Shown one piece after another: positions 1-12,305 of a stretch of DNA of 64,000 nucleotides. The translations under genes and the position numbers were made by a program. The notes beneath the pieces are model-generated. The model saw only the letters and a program-made list of their open reading frames with translations, made no database searches and had not been told where the DNA came from. The stretch comes from Dichotomocladium elegans (Eukaryota > Mucoromycota > Mucoromycetes > Mucorales > Lichtheimiaceae). The stretch spans positions 124,001 to 188,000 of the forward strand of contig JAIXMN010000002.1 in assembly GCA_025716815.1 (NCBI GenBank), in the 5' to 3' direction. Each line of letters opens with the position of its first letter. Position 1 is the stretch's first letter.

Positions 1-3000
1 AAAGAGTATTTCCTGCAAATCGTTGCCTTCAAAGCCAACCTCGAGCACATCTTGGTAGAATGTTTTACATCTGCCATGGTAGCACACGTGGAAGAGGTTG
101 ATCAAGCCACTCAGTCGTCTTCACAGTCAAGAGCTATGCTGTCTGGTTGGCAGCAGTGGCTAGAGGAGGTATCATAATACATACACTCATTATCAGGAAG
201 GCGGAGGGGTTGCAAAAGGGGTATGTGTGTATGGGATACTTAACTCAATGTATGCTATATACCGTAGAGTAAAGCCACATGCGAATACCAACTCGGCAAG
301 ATTACAGAAGCCTCGCAGGTGTTGGAGAATTCTGTGATACAGAAAATGCGGCCCCATCGATCCCTCAGAACATACAGCAGTCCGAGCAATAGCGAGCTTC
401 CACCGCCACCACCGCCTGTAGCAACTCCACCTGTTCCCGATCATGCAGCAGGTGCTTCGTCGTTATCCATCCCAAAGGACAATACCACCCCATCTCCAGA
501 ACTCTCTAGTAGCCCTCTGTCCAGAGTAAACTCATCAACGTCCCAATGCGATGGGAACTCAAAGGAGGGATATTTAATCACCCGTACAGTCGTTGGGAAG
601 CCTGCACGCTACTCGTGGATCCGACGCTGGTTTTTTGTACAGAACGGCTGGTTTGGCTCATGTATCGTTACAACTGTTGACAAAAACAAGGGATGCATCA
701 CTATTGCCGGTGATCGGATAGCGGTCGCCAGTTGCTCTTGTCGGATTGTTAATGACATTGATCGTCGTTTTTGCTTTGAAGTAAGAAGCAACAAGACAGA
801 TAGGTAACACTGACAAGGCGTTTGTATAAGTCAGGTCCATACACTCATCTGTTCTTCTCAGCTCAATTTTGGTTCAAGCGGAGACCGAGGAGGAAATGCA
901 GCTATGGATACGTTCCGTGGAAGAACATAAGGCGTTCCAACAGCAGCGGCAACATGAATTAGGAAATGATGACCATGGTCCCCAGTCTGTCAATTTTTAT
1001 TCGACGCCTGGTCCTCTTCTTGCTCCAAGATCCATTCTGGACATCCGCAGTGCATCCAGCTCTCCGCTAACCGTGATGACAAACTCTCCATTGCTGACTG
1101 CGCTTAGCTCAACCCCGGCTAACGAGACAGTATCCTTGTCCACCCCGTCGTCCGCTTCCCAAATCATTGCTTTGATGATTGAACGTGCACCTCCGTCTAC
1201 ATCATTATCTGTTGACCCACTCCCGGTACCGCAGCAACAGGCTAACCAGAACGAGCAGTCCTCAGCATCCCCGGCTTGTTCTATATCTACGGACGGAGTT
1301 CGTTTGGACGCACCTGTGCCACCTGAGATGGCTAGATCGGGATCGTCGAATGCAACAGTATCATCAAGTCCACAGCTGGAGAATGACATCATCCCACCCC
1401 AATCCACATCTCCTGCACCTGCATCAACATGGGGTATGCCATGGATCAAGTCCGGGTTCGGTGCGCTAGCAAACTCCGGTAATGGGACGGATGTCGGATC
1501 CAATTATGTTGACATGCACGCGTCAAAGAACGAACCGAACTTGATATTTGTTTGGCCGACTCAATTTGAGATGAATGCTCGGCGTGTCGAGTTGAATGGC
1601 TACACGGACGAACTCAAATCCAGGCAGAGGGAGCTAAGGAGCCTGTTTCTTGGTGTACAAAATGACGAGATAGTTATCGAAGGTATTCTGGAGATACCCG
1701 GGTGATAATAATACGCATCTATTGATGCCCCTCCGCAAATTTAGCTTTTTCTGCTTCATTGTACCGAAAGACTGCTACAATTGGGATGAATAAGGATGAC
1801 ACGGAATCGGAATATGGATACAGCGGTCGGTGTTATGTGACACAGAATCGCTTGTGGTTCTACAGCACAACACTAAATACAAATGTTAACACGGTACGTG
1901 GATAGGATAATAGCTGTGGGAAGTGATGATACAGCAATTTCACACAAAGAACGGTTAGGTCGTCATTCCTCTCGAGGATATTAAATCTATACGCCTGGAG
2001 AAAGCACTTTCGGGTGCGTCCCTTGGGATGCTCATGTTTGTGGAGACAAGAAATGATACTGCAAAATCGTTCTGTTTTGGGATCTGGCTTGAGCCTGCCG
2101 AGATTGTAGGCGAACGTCTAAGATTTGCTGTTGAAAACGTGAAATCAGACAATGTATGTACTACAAATATCACAGGTGTCGGCACTCACGCTCACGCTCA
2201 TGCTCTTAATCGTAGCAGGACACGGATGTGCAGGGATTATTTGATCAGCTGCGAGCTATCACATTAGGACGCAGCAAAGGACGGACACCATTTAGCCACG
2301 TTACTCCGGTGAGTGCTCCAAATGCTGCATTGACGCCCGTTACTGTCCAAGCACATCCATCACCGTCACCATCCCCGCGTCCGCCATCGCGTCCATCACA
2401 TACTGGTGCACAGGTTCTAGCTCCATCGGCATCCGAAGGCAGCGAGGTTGACGATAGTGAACCAAAAGGGGAGGTCGCCGGTAGTGGTAGCAGCAGCAAC
2501 GGTGGTGGCGGCCCTCGGCTTTCCATTGCCGCAAGCGCCTTAACTGCTGCTATGGAAGCTGCCACCACATCATCCTCGCCTTCGGCTTACAGTCAACGCG
2601 AGACCCGATCTGTTCCCTCGCCGTCCCTACCGGACGTGACACAGGATGTCAATGACGAGCCAAACAAACCTATGCCAAATGACCCGGTGAATTGTGAATG
2701 CGCAGATCACCTCGATAAGCTTGTGGCCAAGGTTATCGTCCCGACTAATGCAAGGGTTCTGTTTCGCTATATGTTTTCGGACGATGAGAGTGGACCCGCT
2801 GCAGGTAAACACGGCTTATGGGCAAAATTGAATTCGGCAAAGCATAATGGAGGTATGAGGTCAAAGTCTACATGAATGTATACCGTACTCCTTGTTTTCC
2901 TCATATTGACAGACTATACAACAGCTCCAGTCATATCGTGCTGGGTACGCAACAGCGAGCATATGAAGGAGCGAACACTGACCTACATCATGCCGATAAG

Positions 3001-4375
3001 TAACCCGCTAGGTAAGTTGGATCATTTAGGTTGACTTGGGTACTGGCGGCGACGACGACGACTGAGTTATTGAGCTGCCTTTCATTCCCTCCGTCAGTTA
3101 AAGCGAAAGACACTGAGGTGAACGAGACGCAACAGATCCAGTGCGAAAATGAGTCGAGGTAGAGAGCTGGGGGGGGGCGAAGAACCTGAGACTGCGTGAA
3201 ATTTCAACAGCATCATGATTATAACCGCTTGCTTGCCGTAGATGCTATACTATTTTAACGTGTACAAGGACGCCAAATTTACCCTATGCTGATGCGTTTA
3301 TATCATGCATAAAATACTGTATTACACATGTCTCACAGAATACATGTCAACTTACCTGTCACATTGGTGTTCGTTGGATCAAAAGTATCATGGCAAAAGG
3401 TAACCGAGCGATTCGATTGAATGAGAAGTGACAATACTTAATGACATTATCATTGTTATTATTGCAGGAATGGTCAGTCGAGCAGCCATGAAGGGCATGA
3501 ACGACACAATTGATGCTTTGATTCCCATCATCCAACACGATTTACGTTCTCAAAGTCAGCAGAAAGAGAAGTTTAAGCGCGAGAGCGACCGGCAGAAGCG
3601 CGACGGGCAGGCGCATCCACCATCGAGTGGAGCTGACGCCGCTCATGATGCTTTATCTATTCGCACACTGCTTTCTATGCATTCTTTGGTGTACGGTATC
3701 ATTGCGGCAGTACTATTTTTCACTGTTTGTCTTTATTCTAGCGGATGGCGTGGTTTTATGTGTACGCCCAACGCTAGCTTGTATAGCAATGATACTACGA
3801 TCCCTGGTGGAGGCCCTGGCGGTAATCTCACTGGCCTACCTTCCAGCAGTAGCAGCAGCAGCACCAGCAACAACCAGATCATCTACCGAGCCGTCTTCTT
3901 GCGTGATCTTGAAGAGGGTTTAGCCAGCGACCTGAATGTTGCGCTGAAGCATGTCAATCCAAGGTATTTAAATCCCGCCAGCCTGATGTGGGGAGGAGGG
4001 GGGAGTTGCGCAAATGATGGTCATTTAAAAGGAGAGCTTTCGCGCATTGCACACAGGTTGTACAAATCATTTGAAGCCGAGCGAGGTCGAAGTTCAGCCG
4101 GGTGCAAGCACACATGGTTCAATGCTCGTCATCAGCTGATGGGAGCAGAACTAAAATATACGCGCGAACGTCTGGGAGCGCTTCGGTACGAAGTCCTGAC
4201 GACTTTTAGGTTACTCAATGCTATGGACGAGAGAATCTTGGAAAACGAGTACTGGAACTGGTTGCTAGACGAAAGACTGCGCTGCGACAAGGCGTTGAAT
4301 GATGATCAATATCAAGCAGAGGGGCACTGCGCAGATGTTTTGAAAGAAGTGGATATAGGATGGCTAGATTCATAG
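1..4375 (+). CDS. Sip3/Lam-type protein (BAR-PH-GRAM-VASt-TM), 5' end outside window
   Basis: Partial; the start lies upstream. Spliced exons (about 1-168, 319-803, 862-1684, 1744-1892, 1956-2153, 2220-2852 and further exons to the TAG at 4373-4375) give in order: the tail of an N-terminal helical (BAR-like) domain ending in WQQWLEE; a PH domain around 560-920 (EGYLITR, RRWFFVQNGWFG, QAETEEEMQLWI); a Ser/Pro-rich linker; a GRAM-like domain around 1640-2150 (ELRSLFLGVQNDEIVIE); a second low-complexity linker; a VASt domain around 2690-3415 (CADHLDKLVAKV, KHGLWAKLNSAK); then a membrane helix near 3690 (VYGIIAAVLFFTVCLYSSGW) and a C-terminal tail. This order is that of fungal Sip3/Lam proteins, which transfer sterols at ER-plasma membrane contacts. 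The family call is firm; which paralogue it is cannot be said. Confidence 0.88.
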
Positions 4376-4743
4376 TGAATATACTGATCAGCAACGGATA
4401 ACAGCATGAGGTCTAGTAGAAGGAACAATGGGCAGGTTGTCTCCGTGAATCGAAAGAAACAACTTACTCCAATCTCTCTGTTTCTCCTGGTGAAGAATGT
4501 TTTGATGCAAAGGGTGCAGTGGAAATTGAAGCGACGGAAATGCCTTGGAGTTGCACAGAAAACTCCCAACCTCCGCAGATCAAAAAATTCGCGCGAGGTA
4601 GGACATTGTCCTTATTCGGCTAATGATTAATAAACAACCCTTTCGTGCGATGAATTTCACTTTCTTCAACCTTTGCACTGAATACGAACAAGAAAACACA
4701 CCCACACATTCTCTCCCTTCATTTCTTGTTCTTATTTCTAACC

Positions 4744-5655
4744 ATGGCAGATATCGGCCATAATTATATTTCTTCAGCTCCCTCTCGTCCGTACTTCAAA
4801 CAGCTACTCAACGCTTCGACGCTGGACGACGCACTGTTCTTTTCTTCCCTGGATTCAATCCACGAGTTCCAGTGCGTGCCCGTGCACGATGAAACGCTGT
4901 ACTATCCTATACTCCAGGAATATTCAAGCGCAATAGCCCCCACAATTGTGCGCGACGGCAGTGCGGGTCGTAACCATAACAGCGGCAGCAGCAGCAACGA
5001 CAACAGTAGCTGCTATGGTGCCGTGCCCGAAATAGAAGCACACACGACCTCGCGCTTACCGGTGGAGGGGGCGGTACTCACACAGAATGGCCGTGATAGC
5101 AGCACTGAGGAGGTGCCGCCGCCCGAACCAAAGCGTTCCAAGGCGCTGCCACCGCCGTACGCAGCAAATCTAATCAATTTCGACTTTGGGCAAGTGGTGC
5201 TCACGCACCAAAACAACTGCAACAGCAAAAACAAGGGCGGCAGCGGCAGTAGTAGCAGCAGCAACAGGAGAAATGATAAAAGTGCTTCATCAACAACAAA
5301 AAGACTGCTGCCGATGCCTGTAGCATCAGCATCCACGACAGCACGTCCCCAGAGCGTCATGTACAAGTGCGACGAGGAGGGCTGCACAAAAAGCTTTACG
5401 CGTCGGTACAACCTGACATCACACAAGCGAACCCACACAATGGAGCGACCCTATCCTTGCTTCCTCTGCCCAAAGCGGTTTGCTCGGCACCACGACCGAA
5501 ACCGACACGCAAAGCTGCATCTGGGAATCAAGGCGTATGTGTGCCCGCACTGTTCGAAGGCTTTTGCACGCCAGGACGCATTGAATCGACACCTCAAGCC
5601 TGCCCTTCAAGCGGTTCCTTGCTGCAGTAGACGCCAACGCATAGAAAGAAAATAA
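4744..5655 (+). CDS. C2H2 zinc-finger transcription factor, three tandem fingers
   Basis: Single exon, about 303 residues. The first in-frame ATG (4744) follows a pyrimidine-rich leader. The N-terminal two-thirds is low complexity with Ser/Asn/Gly runs and an acidic patch; the C-terminus holds three contiguous C2H2 fingers starting YKCDEEGCTKSFTRRYNL, then YPCFLCPKRFARHHD, then YVCPHCSKAFARQDALNRH, joined by TGEKP-like linkers. The arrangement resembles fungal Crz1/Ace2-like regulators, but no calcineurin docking site (PxIxIT) was seen, so a named assignment is not justified. The protein ends 18 or so residues after the last finger. It probably binds DNA in the nucleus as a regulator; its targets are unknown. 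Confidence 0.85.
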   Translation: MADIGHNYISSAPSRPYFKQLLNASTLDDALFFSSLDSIHEFQCVPVHDETLYYPILQEYSSAIAPTIVRDGSAGRNHNSGSSSNDNSSCYGAVPEIEAHTTSRLPVEGAVLTQNGRDSSTEEVPPPEPKRSKALPPPYAANLINFDFGQVVLTHQNNCNSKNKGGSGSSSSSNRRNDKSASSTTKRLLPMPVASASTTARPQSVMYKCDEEGCTKSFTRRYNLTSHKRTHTMERPYPCFLCPKRFARHHDRNRHAKLHLGIKAYVCPHCSKAFARQDALNRHLKPALQAVPCCSRRQRIERK

Positions 5656-6410
5656 AAACATGCCCGACTCGTCGGTCGCTTTGGACTCCTATGTAAAGCG
5701 ATGGAAAAGGACATGCATCAGGGCAATATTCCCATCAGACATGTTTGCACTGCGGGTGGGGGGGGGAAGAGCAGAGGACGTACTGTATGGCCTCCCTCTC
5801 TTGCTCCGTTATGTCTATGCTCTATATACTGTAGACACAACACCATCCAACTTATATATACCAGGTTGCTGCGGGCCCAAACGGGAACCGCAACGGCAAA
5901 GAGCATCCTCCCTTTTCCTCCACACCCACACACTCTCATCCACTCAACGCAACAGACTCGCAGCAGACAATCTTGTCAACGAGCCCCCCAAGAGCTTGCA
6001 ACAAAGCCGCCAATGTGGATGGGGGGATATCACAGCCCCCTTTCTTATTAGTAAGATATGGTCAATCACAGATGATGAGAGGACCCATCTATCCACAAAA
6101 GGCCGGGCGTCGATAGTCGCGGACAGACAGAGGTCGGAAAACCTATTTTTATTTCACGGCATCCACCTAGAGTACCTGACCTTTTCTCTCTCTTTCCATC
6201 CAATAGCTGAGCAATGTGGTTATTCCCTCAAGACCTGAGCGGTTTGGAAAAATACATAGGATGATGGTTTGCTGGGAGGGAAATTTGGAGCACAACTGTT
6301 TTTGTTCCTGAAAGAAAAAAAGACTGCTATTTCGGAACGCGCTTTTATAAACTTTTTATTTCTCGTTTTTTACCCCCCTTTAACCTATTCGCGACGAACA
6401 TTTGCGCGTC
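5656..6410. other. Intergenic stretch between the zinc-finger gene and mcm2
   Basis: About 750 bases with a long open frame (5660-6238) but no recognisable domain, no homologue I can name and composition like an untranslated region. TATA-like AT-rich sequence lies at 6340-6362, just upstream of the mcm2 start, and a pyrimidine-rich C tract (6419-6440) sits in its first intron. I treat it as 3' UTR plus mcm2 promoter. Confidence 0.5.
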
Positions 6411-9400
6411 ATGGTAAGTTCCCCCCTCCCCCTCCCCCGCCTCCCGCCCACCCTATTCGGATCCGACTTGCAGTGATAACGCTCTCGACAATAGTCCAAC
6501 CCCGATCGCAAAAGAAGAAGAGAGAGCTTTCACAGACCCAGCGACCTCGGCGCTGGTCAGGCCGATTCGCCCATGCCCTCCGATTTTCTTCCATCCGAGA
6601 TCCCTCCCTCGTCCCCTGCACCTTTCTTTTCAGAAGCAGACTATCGTAACGATGCAGAGGAAGTGATTGAGGACAATGATATCTTTGAGGATGCACTTGA
6701 GGATTCCGACAATGAAGGAGAGAACTTGTTTGGCCCTGACATGGAGAGGTTAGCGATCCATGTCATTTCTTTTTTATTTTTTTTCGCTGCCGCAACAGCG
6801 AGATAATGGTGGGGAGGGGAGAACCTTTCTGAGAGACTCATACCGCGCCTCCTCCGCTTCATAGAGATTACACCCGCAATCCAGAACTGGATCAGTACGA
6901 AGAACGCGACATTGACGACGAAGCCTACGCGCCGATGGATCTCGCTTCTCGCAACGCGGTCGACGAGCAACTGCGACGTCGCGATGCGGAAATTCGCCGC
7001 CGTGAGGGCCGACTTGCCGGAGCCTTCATGGACGGTCTGGACGAGGACGAGGGCATTGCACCTATTATTACATCTCGGCCGCGTCGCAGACACAATTACG
7101 ATTACAGCTTTGATGATTTTGACGGCGCTGAAAATGTGGTGGTAATGCAAAAAGCGTACGCGTGATGCACGCGTACATTAACAACCAGACAGAAAGACGA
7201 GAAGAGAGAGAGAGAGTCTGTGTATATAACTGACAGCTGATCTCTTGCATAGCCTGAGATGTCGATGGACGATTTGCGCAATGTGAAAAATTCAACGATT
7301 GCGGAATGGATCAGCAACGAAGCACCACGACGAGCTGTCAAGCGCGAGTTCAAAAACTTCTTACAGACCTATGTGGACGACAATGGTACTTCGGTGTACG
7401 GTGAACGCATTCGAGACATGGGTGAACGTAAGTGGAATAAGATCGGGAGGGGATGGGCGGCGAGGGGAAACAGCATGGGCTCACCTACAGGCAACGTCAG
7501 GCAACCGAGAATCATTCGAGGTCAACTTTGACCATCTCAGCGAGAGCAAACCCGTGCTTGCCTTTTTCCTGGCAAATGCGCCCATTGCCATGTTCAAAAT
7601 CCTCGATGAGGTGGCTATTGAGGTCACGCTTTTGCAGTATCCCGAGTACGAACGCATCCATCGCGAAATCCACATCCGTATTACCGATTTGCCGACACTC
7701 AACACCCTCCGTGATCTTCGCCAGAATCAGCTCAACTGTCTCGTCCGCGTCAATGGCGTGGTCACTCGCCGAACGGGCGTGTTTCCTCAGCTCAAATGGG
7801 TCAAATACAATTGCGGCAAATGTAACGAACTCCTCGGTCCTTTCTACCAGGACATCCACAGCGAAATCAAGATCCGGACGTGCCCAAGCTGTCAAAGCAA
7901 GGGCCCCTTCCATGTCAACATGGAACAGACAGTGTACCGCAACTATCAGAAGCTGACCATCCAGGAGAGCCCTGGCACTGTTCCTCCGGGTCGTCTTCCT
8001 CGCCACCGAGAAGTGATCTGTTTGTGGGATCTGATCGATCAAGCGAAGCCAGGCGATGAAATTGTAAGTCATCATCATAAGCACCTGCATGTGATTTTCG
8101 CTCATTATGCGCTCTTAGGAAGTGATTGGTGTGTATAGAAACAACTTTGATGCCTCACTCAGTACCAAGAATGGTTTCCCGGTGTTTGCTACGATCATCG
8201 AGGCAAACTATATCAACAAAAAGGAGGATATGTTTGCCGCATACCGGCTGACGGATGATGACAAGAAGATGATTCTGAATATGGCCAAAGATAAGCGCAT
8301 TGGTCGAAAGGTTTGTTCTCCAGCTTATGTTTACGGAATATATATGCTGAAGGTTGCTGTGAACAAAAAAAATAGATCATGAAGAGCATTGCTCCATCCA
8401 TTTATGGCCATGAGGATATCAAACGCGCAATTGCACTGGCGCTGTTCAGCGGTGTGCCAAAGAATATCCAGGGGAAGCATCAGATTCGTGGTGATGTCAA
8501 CATTCTGATGCTTGGTGATCCTGGTACTGCGAAGTCGCAGTTCCTCAAGTATATCGAAAAGACCGCACATCGTGCGGTGTTCACCACTGGTCAGGGCGCC
8601 AGTGCGGTTGGTTTGACTGCGTCTGTTCACAAGGATCCCATTACGCGTGAATGGACTCTGGAGGGCGGTGCACTCGTGCTTGCTGATCGGGGTGTATGTC
8701 TGATTGACGAGTTTGACAAGATGAATGACTCGGACAGGTAAATTGACCAAGGTCGATAGTGTCAAGCGCAGATCTAATCCAATGTGTGGACCAGAACATC
8801 GATTCACGAAGCCATGGAACAGCAATCCATTTCTATATCCAAGGCGGGTATTGTGACCACACTGCAGGCACGCTGCTCGGTGATCGCGGCTGCTAATCCG
8901 ATCCGAGGTCGATATAACGCGTCGATCCCGTTCTCACAGAATGTTGAATTGACAGAGCCCATTCTGTCACGTTTCGATGTTCTCTGCGTGGTGAAGGATA
9001 CGGTCGACCCCGATCATGATCACCTTCTCGCGACAAACGTCATTTCCAGCCATATCCGCAGTCATCCACAGTTTGCCCCAGAATCAGATCACGCACAGCC
9101 CACGGAGGTGGACCCAGATGTGATCCCCCAGGACGTGTTGCGCAAATACATCATGTATGCACGCGAAAAGGTCCATCCGAAGCTTCATCAGGTCGACGAA
9201 GATAAGCTCGCGAGACTCTATTCGGAGCTCCGACGAGAGTCGCTTATTAGCGGCAGTATACCTATCACTGTGCGTCATCTTGAGTCAATGGTGCGTCTGG
9301 CCGAGGCTCATGCAAAGATGCATCTCAGAGAGTATGTCCGATCAGATGACGTGGATATGGCCATCAAGGTCATCCTGGATAGTTTCATTAGTGCACAAAA

Positions 9401-9849
9401 GTTCAGCATGATGACCACCCTCAGAAAGGTAAGCTTCACATGAACGTCTTTTTGCGGCAGAGGATGTGTGTCGGGAAGTTGCAATCGTATCTGAATGCGT
9501 TGTTCCTTCCTATCAGCGATTCCGGCAATACATTTCAAATGCCCAAGACAGAGACGAACTTCTGCTGGGAACACTGGATTCTTTATGCCGAGAGAAGCGA
9601 CGGTTATATCAGCTCCGCCATCGTACATTGCCACAGGAAGTCAAGGTGGATGTTGAGGATCTTGAAAGCAGGGTATGGACAAGGACAGCTTGCATGATTT
9701 GCCCGTCACTCACACATTTCCCTTTGTTACATTCGTAGGCGCGCCTAATGAAGATCTATGACATCCAACCCTTCCTCAACTCAACCATGTTCAGCCGGCA
9801 TAACTTCACACTTGATACGGATGCACGTGTCATTGTTAAACATTATTGA
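6411..9849 (+). CDS. mcm2: MCM2, subunit of the Mcm2-7 replicative helicase
   Basis: Ten exons by my splicing: 6411-6413, 6495-6748, 6865-7141, 7253-7427, 7501-8063, 8119-8310, 8376-8737, 8795-9428, 9517-9672, 9739-9849. The first exon is only the ATG; exon 2 then reads [16 protein letters not shown], matching the basic, Ser/Pro-rich start of fungal Mcm2. Diagnostic features: acidic N-terminal tail, Cys4 zinc finger (CGKCNELL ... CPSC, 7813-7895), Walker [10 protein letters not shown] (about 8515), Walker [10 protein letters not shown] (about 8700), arginine finger SRFD (about 8960) and the Mcm2-specific C-terminus [16 protein letters not shown]. It unwinds DNA at origins as part of the CMG complex in the nucleus. 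Intron 6 has a weaker GTTTGT donor. The stop is TGA at 9847-9849. Confidence 0.95.
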
Positions 9850-9884
9850 TCTCTCCTTAGCTGTTGTTAGTAAAAAGCATCATC

Positions 9885-10884
9885 TCATGACCCATTCTCC
9901 TGTACTGAAACTTGATCCAGTGCTTTCTCAATAGCGGACCCCGGCAAAAGCGTTTTACAGAGTAACTTGAGCTGTTTGAATGCATGCGCTTCCTCTGCTG
10001 ACATTGATAGTTGCTGGAGTGCAGGTGTGTTGACGGGGGGGTTTGGGGCTGATCTCAGGAATATTAGCATCGCATAAGGCTTCCGCCCTTCCGCCCCTTT
10101 ACCTACCTTCGTTCTGCGTTGCCAATGCGGCTGCATCCCTCTTGAGCGCAGCATATTGGTGCCTTGATTTTTCAACGCGCTCTTCGAGAAGACGAAGCTC
10201 GCTGCGGAGGGCGTCCTCCCGCTGTGTGTCCGCCAGTGCGATACTTGGTTGAGGCGAATCATCCGACTGGTTTTGTTGCAGCCGAGCTATTTGATCCGCT
10301 ATATCATTCGTCTTGGGAGATGTGCGCGTATATATGTGTCAATAGAAAATAGGGAGATCCAGACTTGCACCCGCCCGACACATCCACAGTTTATATATAC
10401 CTTTCGCTGCAGGGTATCTTCTTCTTTGGCAAGTATTGCAAGATAGCCCTTGATCTGACTAATGAGCGTATCCGCTTCCGGACGAATTTTGCGGACGAGA
10501 TCTGTGTGAGCAGCCACCAGCTCGTCTTCAGTGACAATTTCGTATTTCTAGAAAAGAATGTAGCGAAATAATAAAGTTGTTTGGATGTGTGTGTGTGCGT
10601 GTGTATAATGGCAAGAATGCGATTTACTTTGGTATAGTCTGTCACGCGTCGTAACCGTTCGGCATCGACTGTAATGGTTTGCACAGTATCGACCGACTTT
10701 TTCAACTATCAAAGAGAAAAAAAATAATAAGGTTCAGGTCGGTTCCGAACCACCCGAAAATAAAATAACTTGCTGATGCCACAGTCGAGGCGAGTTTGAC
10801 ATTGCAATCCTCAAGAAGTTTAAGCTCAATCGATTTTTTTTGAGGTCGAGATGTTTCGTTTTTCGTACGTTGTTGTGATTCCAT
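9885..10884 (-). CDS. DASH/Dam1 complex subunit Spc19-like protein
   Basis: Minus-strand gene with about five exons; the start is the ATG at 10884-10882 (MESQQRTKNE). Joined exons give LKLLEDCNVKLASTVAS, LKKSVDTVQTITVDAERL and KYEIVTEDELVAAHTDLV followed by helical coiled-coil sequence with Arg/Glu heptads (LRSELRLLEERVEK). The pattern of an early LLEDC...L motif, then a K-x-E-x-V-x-E-x-E-L step and 'IRPEADTLI' resembles Spc19, a ring-forming kinetochore-microtubule coupler of fungi. Intron 1 (10706-10773) has a GC donor (GCAAGT). The C-terminal tail (ALQQLSMSAEEAHAF) is not one I recognise from Spc19. The gene is convergent with mcm2, with only about 35 bp between stops. Identity is probable, not certain. 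Confidence 0.6.
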
Positions 10885-11001
10885 CGCGAAGGATGTGGTA
10901 GAAAGGGGGGGGAAAGGGAGAGAGAGAGGAGAGAAATACAAAAAAAATGGACGCGGCATATCAACAGGTGAGTGACGGATTTATTGGAACACTTAAAAAT
11001 T

Positions 11002-11832
11002 TCAATGATGAGGCGCCTCGTCAAGCGCGCACTCGAGCTCGTAATCAATGATCTCCTTTAGTTGTGCAAGAAGATCCGGGAACGAGTCCAGTTGATCGTA
11101 CACGCGCATCTCCCAGACGTCATCTGGAAGGTCGGCCGAGCGAGGAGCGAGGAGCAACGTGTCCACAAACGACGTAGGATCGAGGAGGCCGCTGTTTTTG
11201 AGGTTGATGAAGAACTGTGGATATGCTTCTCTGACGTGGGCCATCCTTGAGGGATAATCGCGGATGCGAGTGATATCAACATTGATGAAATGGTTCGGAT
11301 CGTATGAGGTGATGGCATCGCCTTCGTCTATGGCAGCGCCGTGCTCTGGCATGTACCCGACAAGGTCCTTAAACTGCTGCAGCAGCGGTGGGACGGGTGC
11401 GAGAGCCTTGGTGATACGATCCATCCAGTCCTGGTCGGGCATCCGCTGGCGAGGGCAATACAAGGTGTTCTCAAACTTGGGCCACTGGGTATAGAGGTGC
11501 GACTTGAGTGTGTTAAAGAATGCGCGGTTGTGGCGCACTAGATGGCGCATCTCCTCGTCTCTATCCAACAGCGCAACCAGAATCGTGTCCGGGACGGCCT
11601 GTGCACTAATATCGATCGATGAGCAGCGCGACGACGGAGACAGCAGCTGCTGATCAAGGTCCTCTTCTTCTTCTTCGCTGCCGTCGTCGTGCTGGTGATT
11701 TGGGGTATCTGGTAAGCTGGAGAGGTCAAATGTCACAGACAACTTGCGTTCTTTTCGTAGACCTTCCACTGGAGGTGTTAGAGGGACTTGGATTGTGGGC
11801 GGTGCGACGTTCGAAGAAGTACTGTTGGCCAT
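11002..11832 (-). CDS. Hypothetical fungal protein, acidic N-terminus
   Basis: Single exon of 276 residues from the ATG at 11832 to the stop at 11002-11004. The first 90 residues are Ser/Pro-rich with an acidic run (SEEEEEDLDQQ) and a Leu-Ser-Pro patch; the rest is a predicted globular alpha-helical region with many aromatic and Asp/Pro residues (WPKFENTLYCPRQRMPDQDW, SYDPNHFINVDITRIRDYPS). I recognise no catalytic motif, membrane segment or signal peptide. The gene is convincing because the frame is long, uninterrupted and composition-balanced. Its 5' leader is a (TG)n repeat. Function unknown; probably cytosolic or nuclear. Confidence 0.7.
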   Translation of the reverse strand: MANSTSSNVAPPTIQVPLTPPVEGLRKERKLSVTFDLSSLPDTPNHQHDDGSEEEEEDLDQQLLSPSSRCSSIDISAQAVPDTILVALLDRDEEMRHLVRHNRAFFNTLKSHLYTQWPKFENTLYCPRQRMPDQDWMDRITKALAPVPPLLQQFKDLVGYMPEHGAAIDEGDAITSYDPNHFINVDITRIRDYPSRMAHVREAYPQFFINLKNSGLLDPTSFVDTLLLAPRSADLPDDVWEMRVYDQLDSFPDLLAQLKEIIDYELECALDEAPHH

Positions 11833-11842
11833 TATACAGTTT

Positions 11843-11998
11843 TGTGTATGTGTATGTGTATGTGTATGTGTGTGTGTGTGCGAAATTACAGAAAGAAGAG
11901 AAGGAAATAAATACACCGAGAGCTAAAGAAAGGGAAAAAGCCGTCCATTCAGATCACGCACGTACACACACACACGCACGCACGCACGCACGCACACA
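11843..11998. repeat. TG/TGTGTA and CACG microsatellites
   Basis: 11843-11880 is a near-perfect run of TGTGTA then TG units, directly upstream of the minus-strand gene start at 11832. 11955-11998 is a run of AC and CACG units. Both are alternating purine-pyrimidine sequence and lie in the 5' region shared by two divergent genes. Confidence 0.9.
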
Positions 11999-12305
11999 TC
12001 ACATAAAGTGTCCCTCCCCCTTGTATACACACAATCACATTCACGGATCAAAAACTTCCTCTCCAAGCTGCCGGACAGATATTAAAATGGTGCGGACCGG
12101 GTTATCAGGTGATCGAGGATTTCTCACGTTGATTGCAATCCCAACATTATCATCAATCCCCGCAGTGCACGTACCCCCATTGAACGTCCCAAAAAAAAAA
12201 AAAAACTGAAACTGTCGGCTAGCCTTTTTTTTTTAGAAAATACGTCATGGTTTCGGCACAGCAACTTTACAACTACCAATACTACCCATTCTTCTGCATA
12301 TAACA

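Noticed and set aside
5660..6238. 192-codon open frame after the zinc-finger gene
   Set aside because: No domain, begins 5 bases after the previous stop, and composition resembles untranslated sequence.
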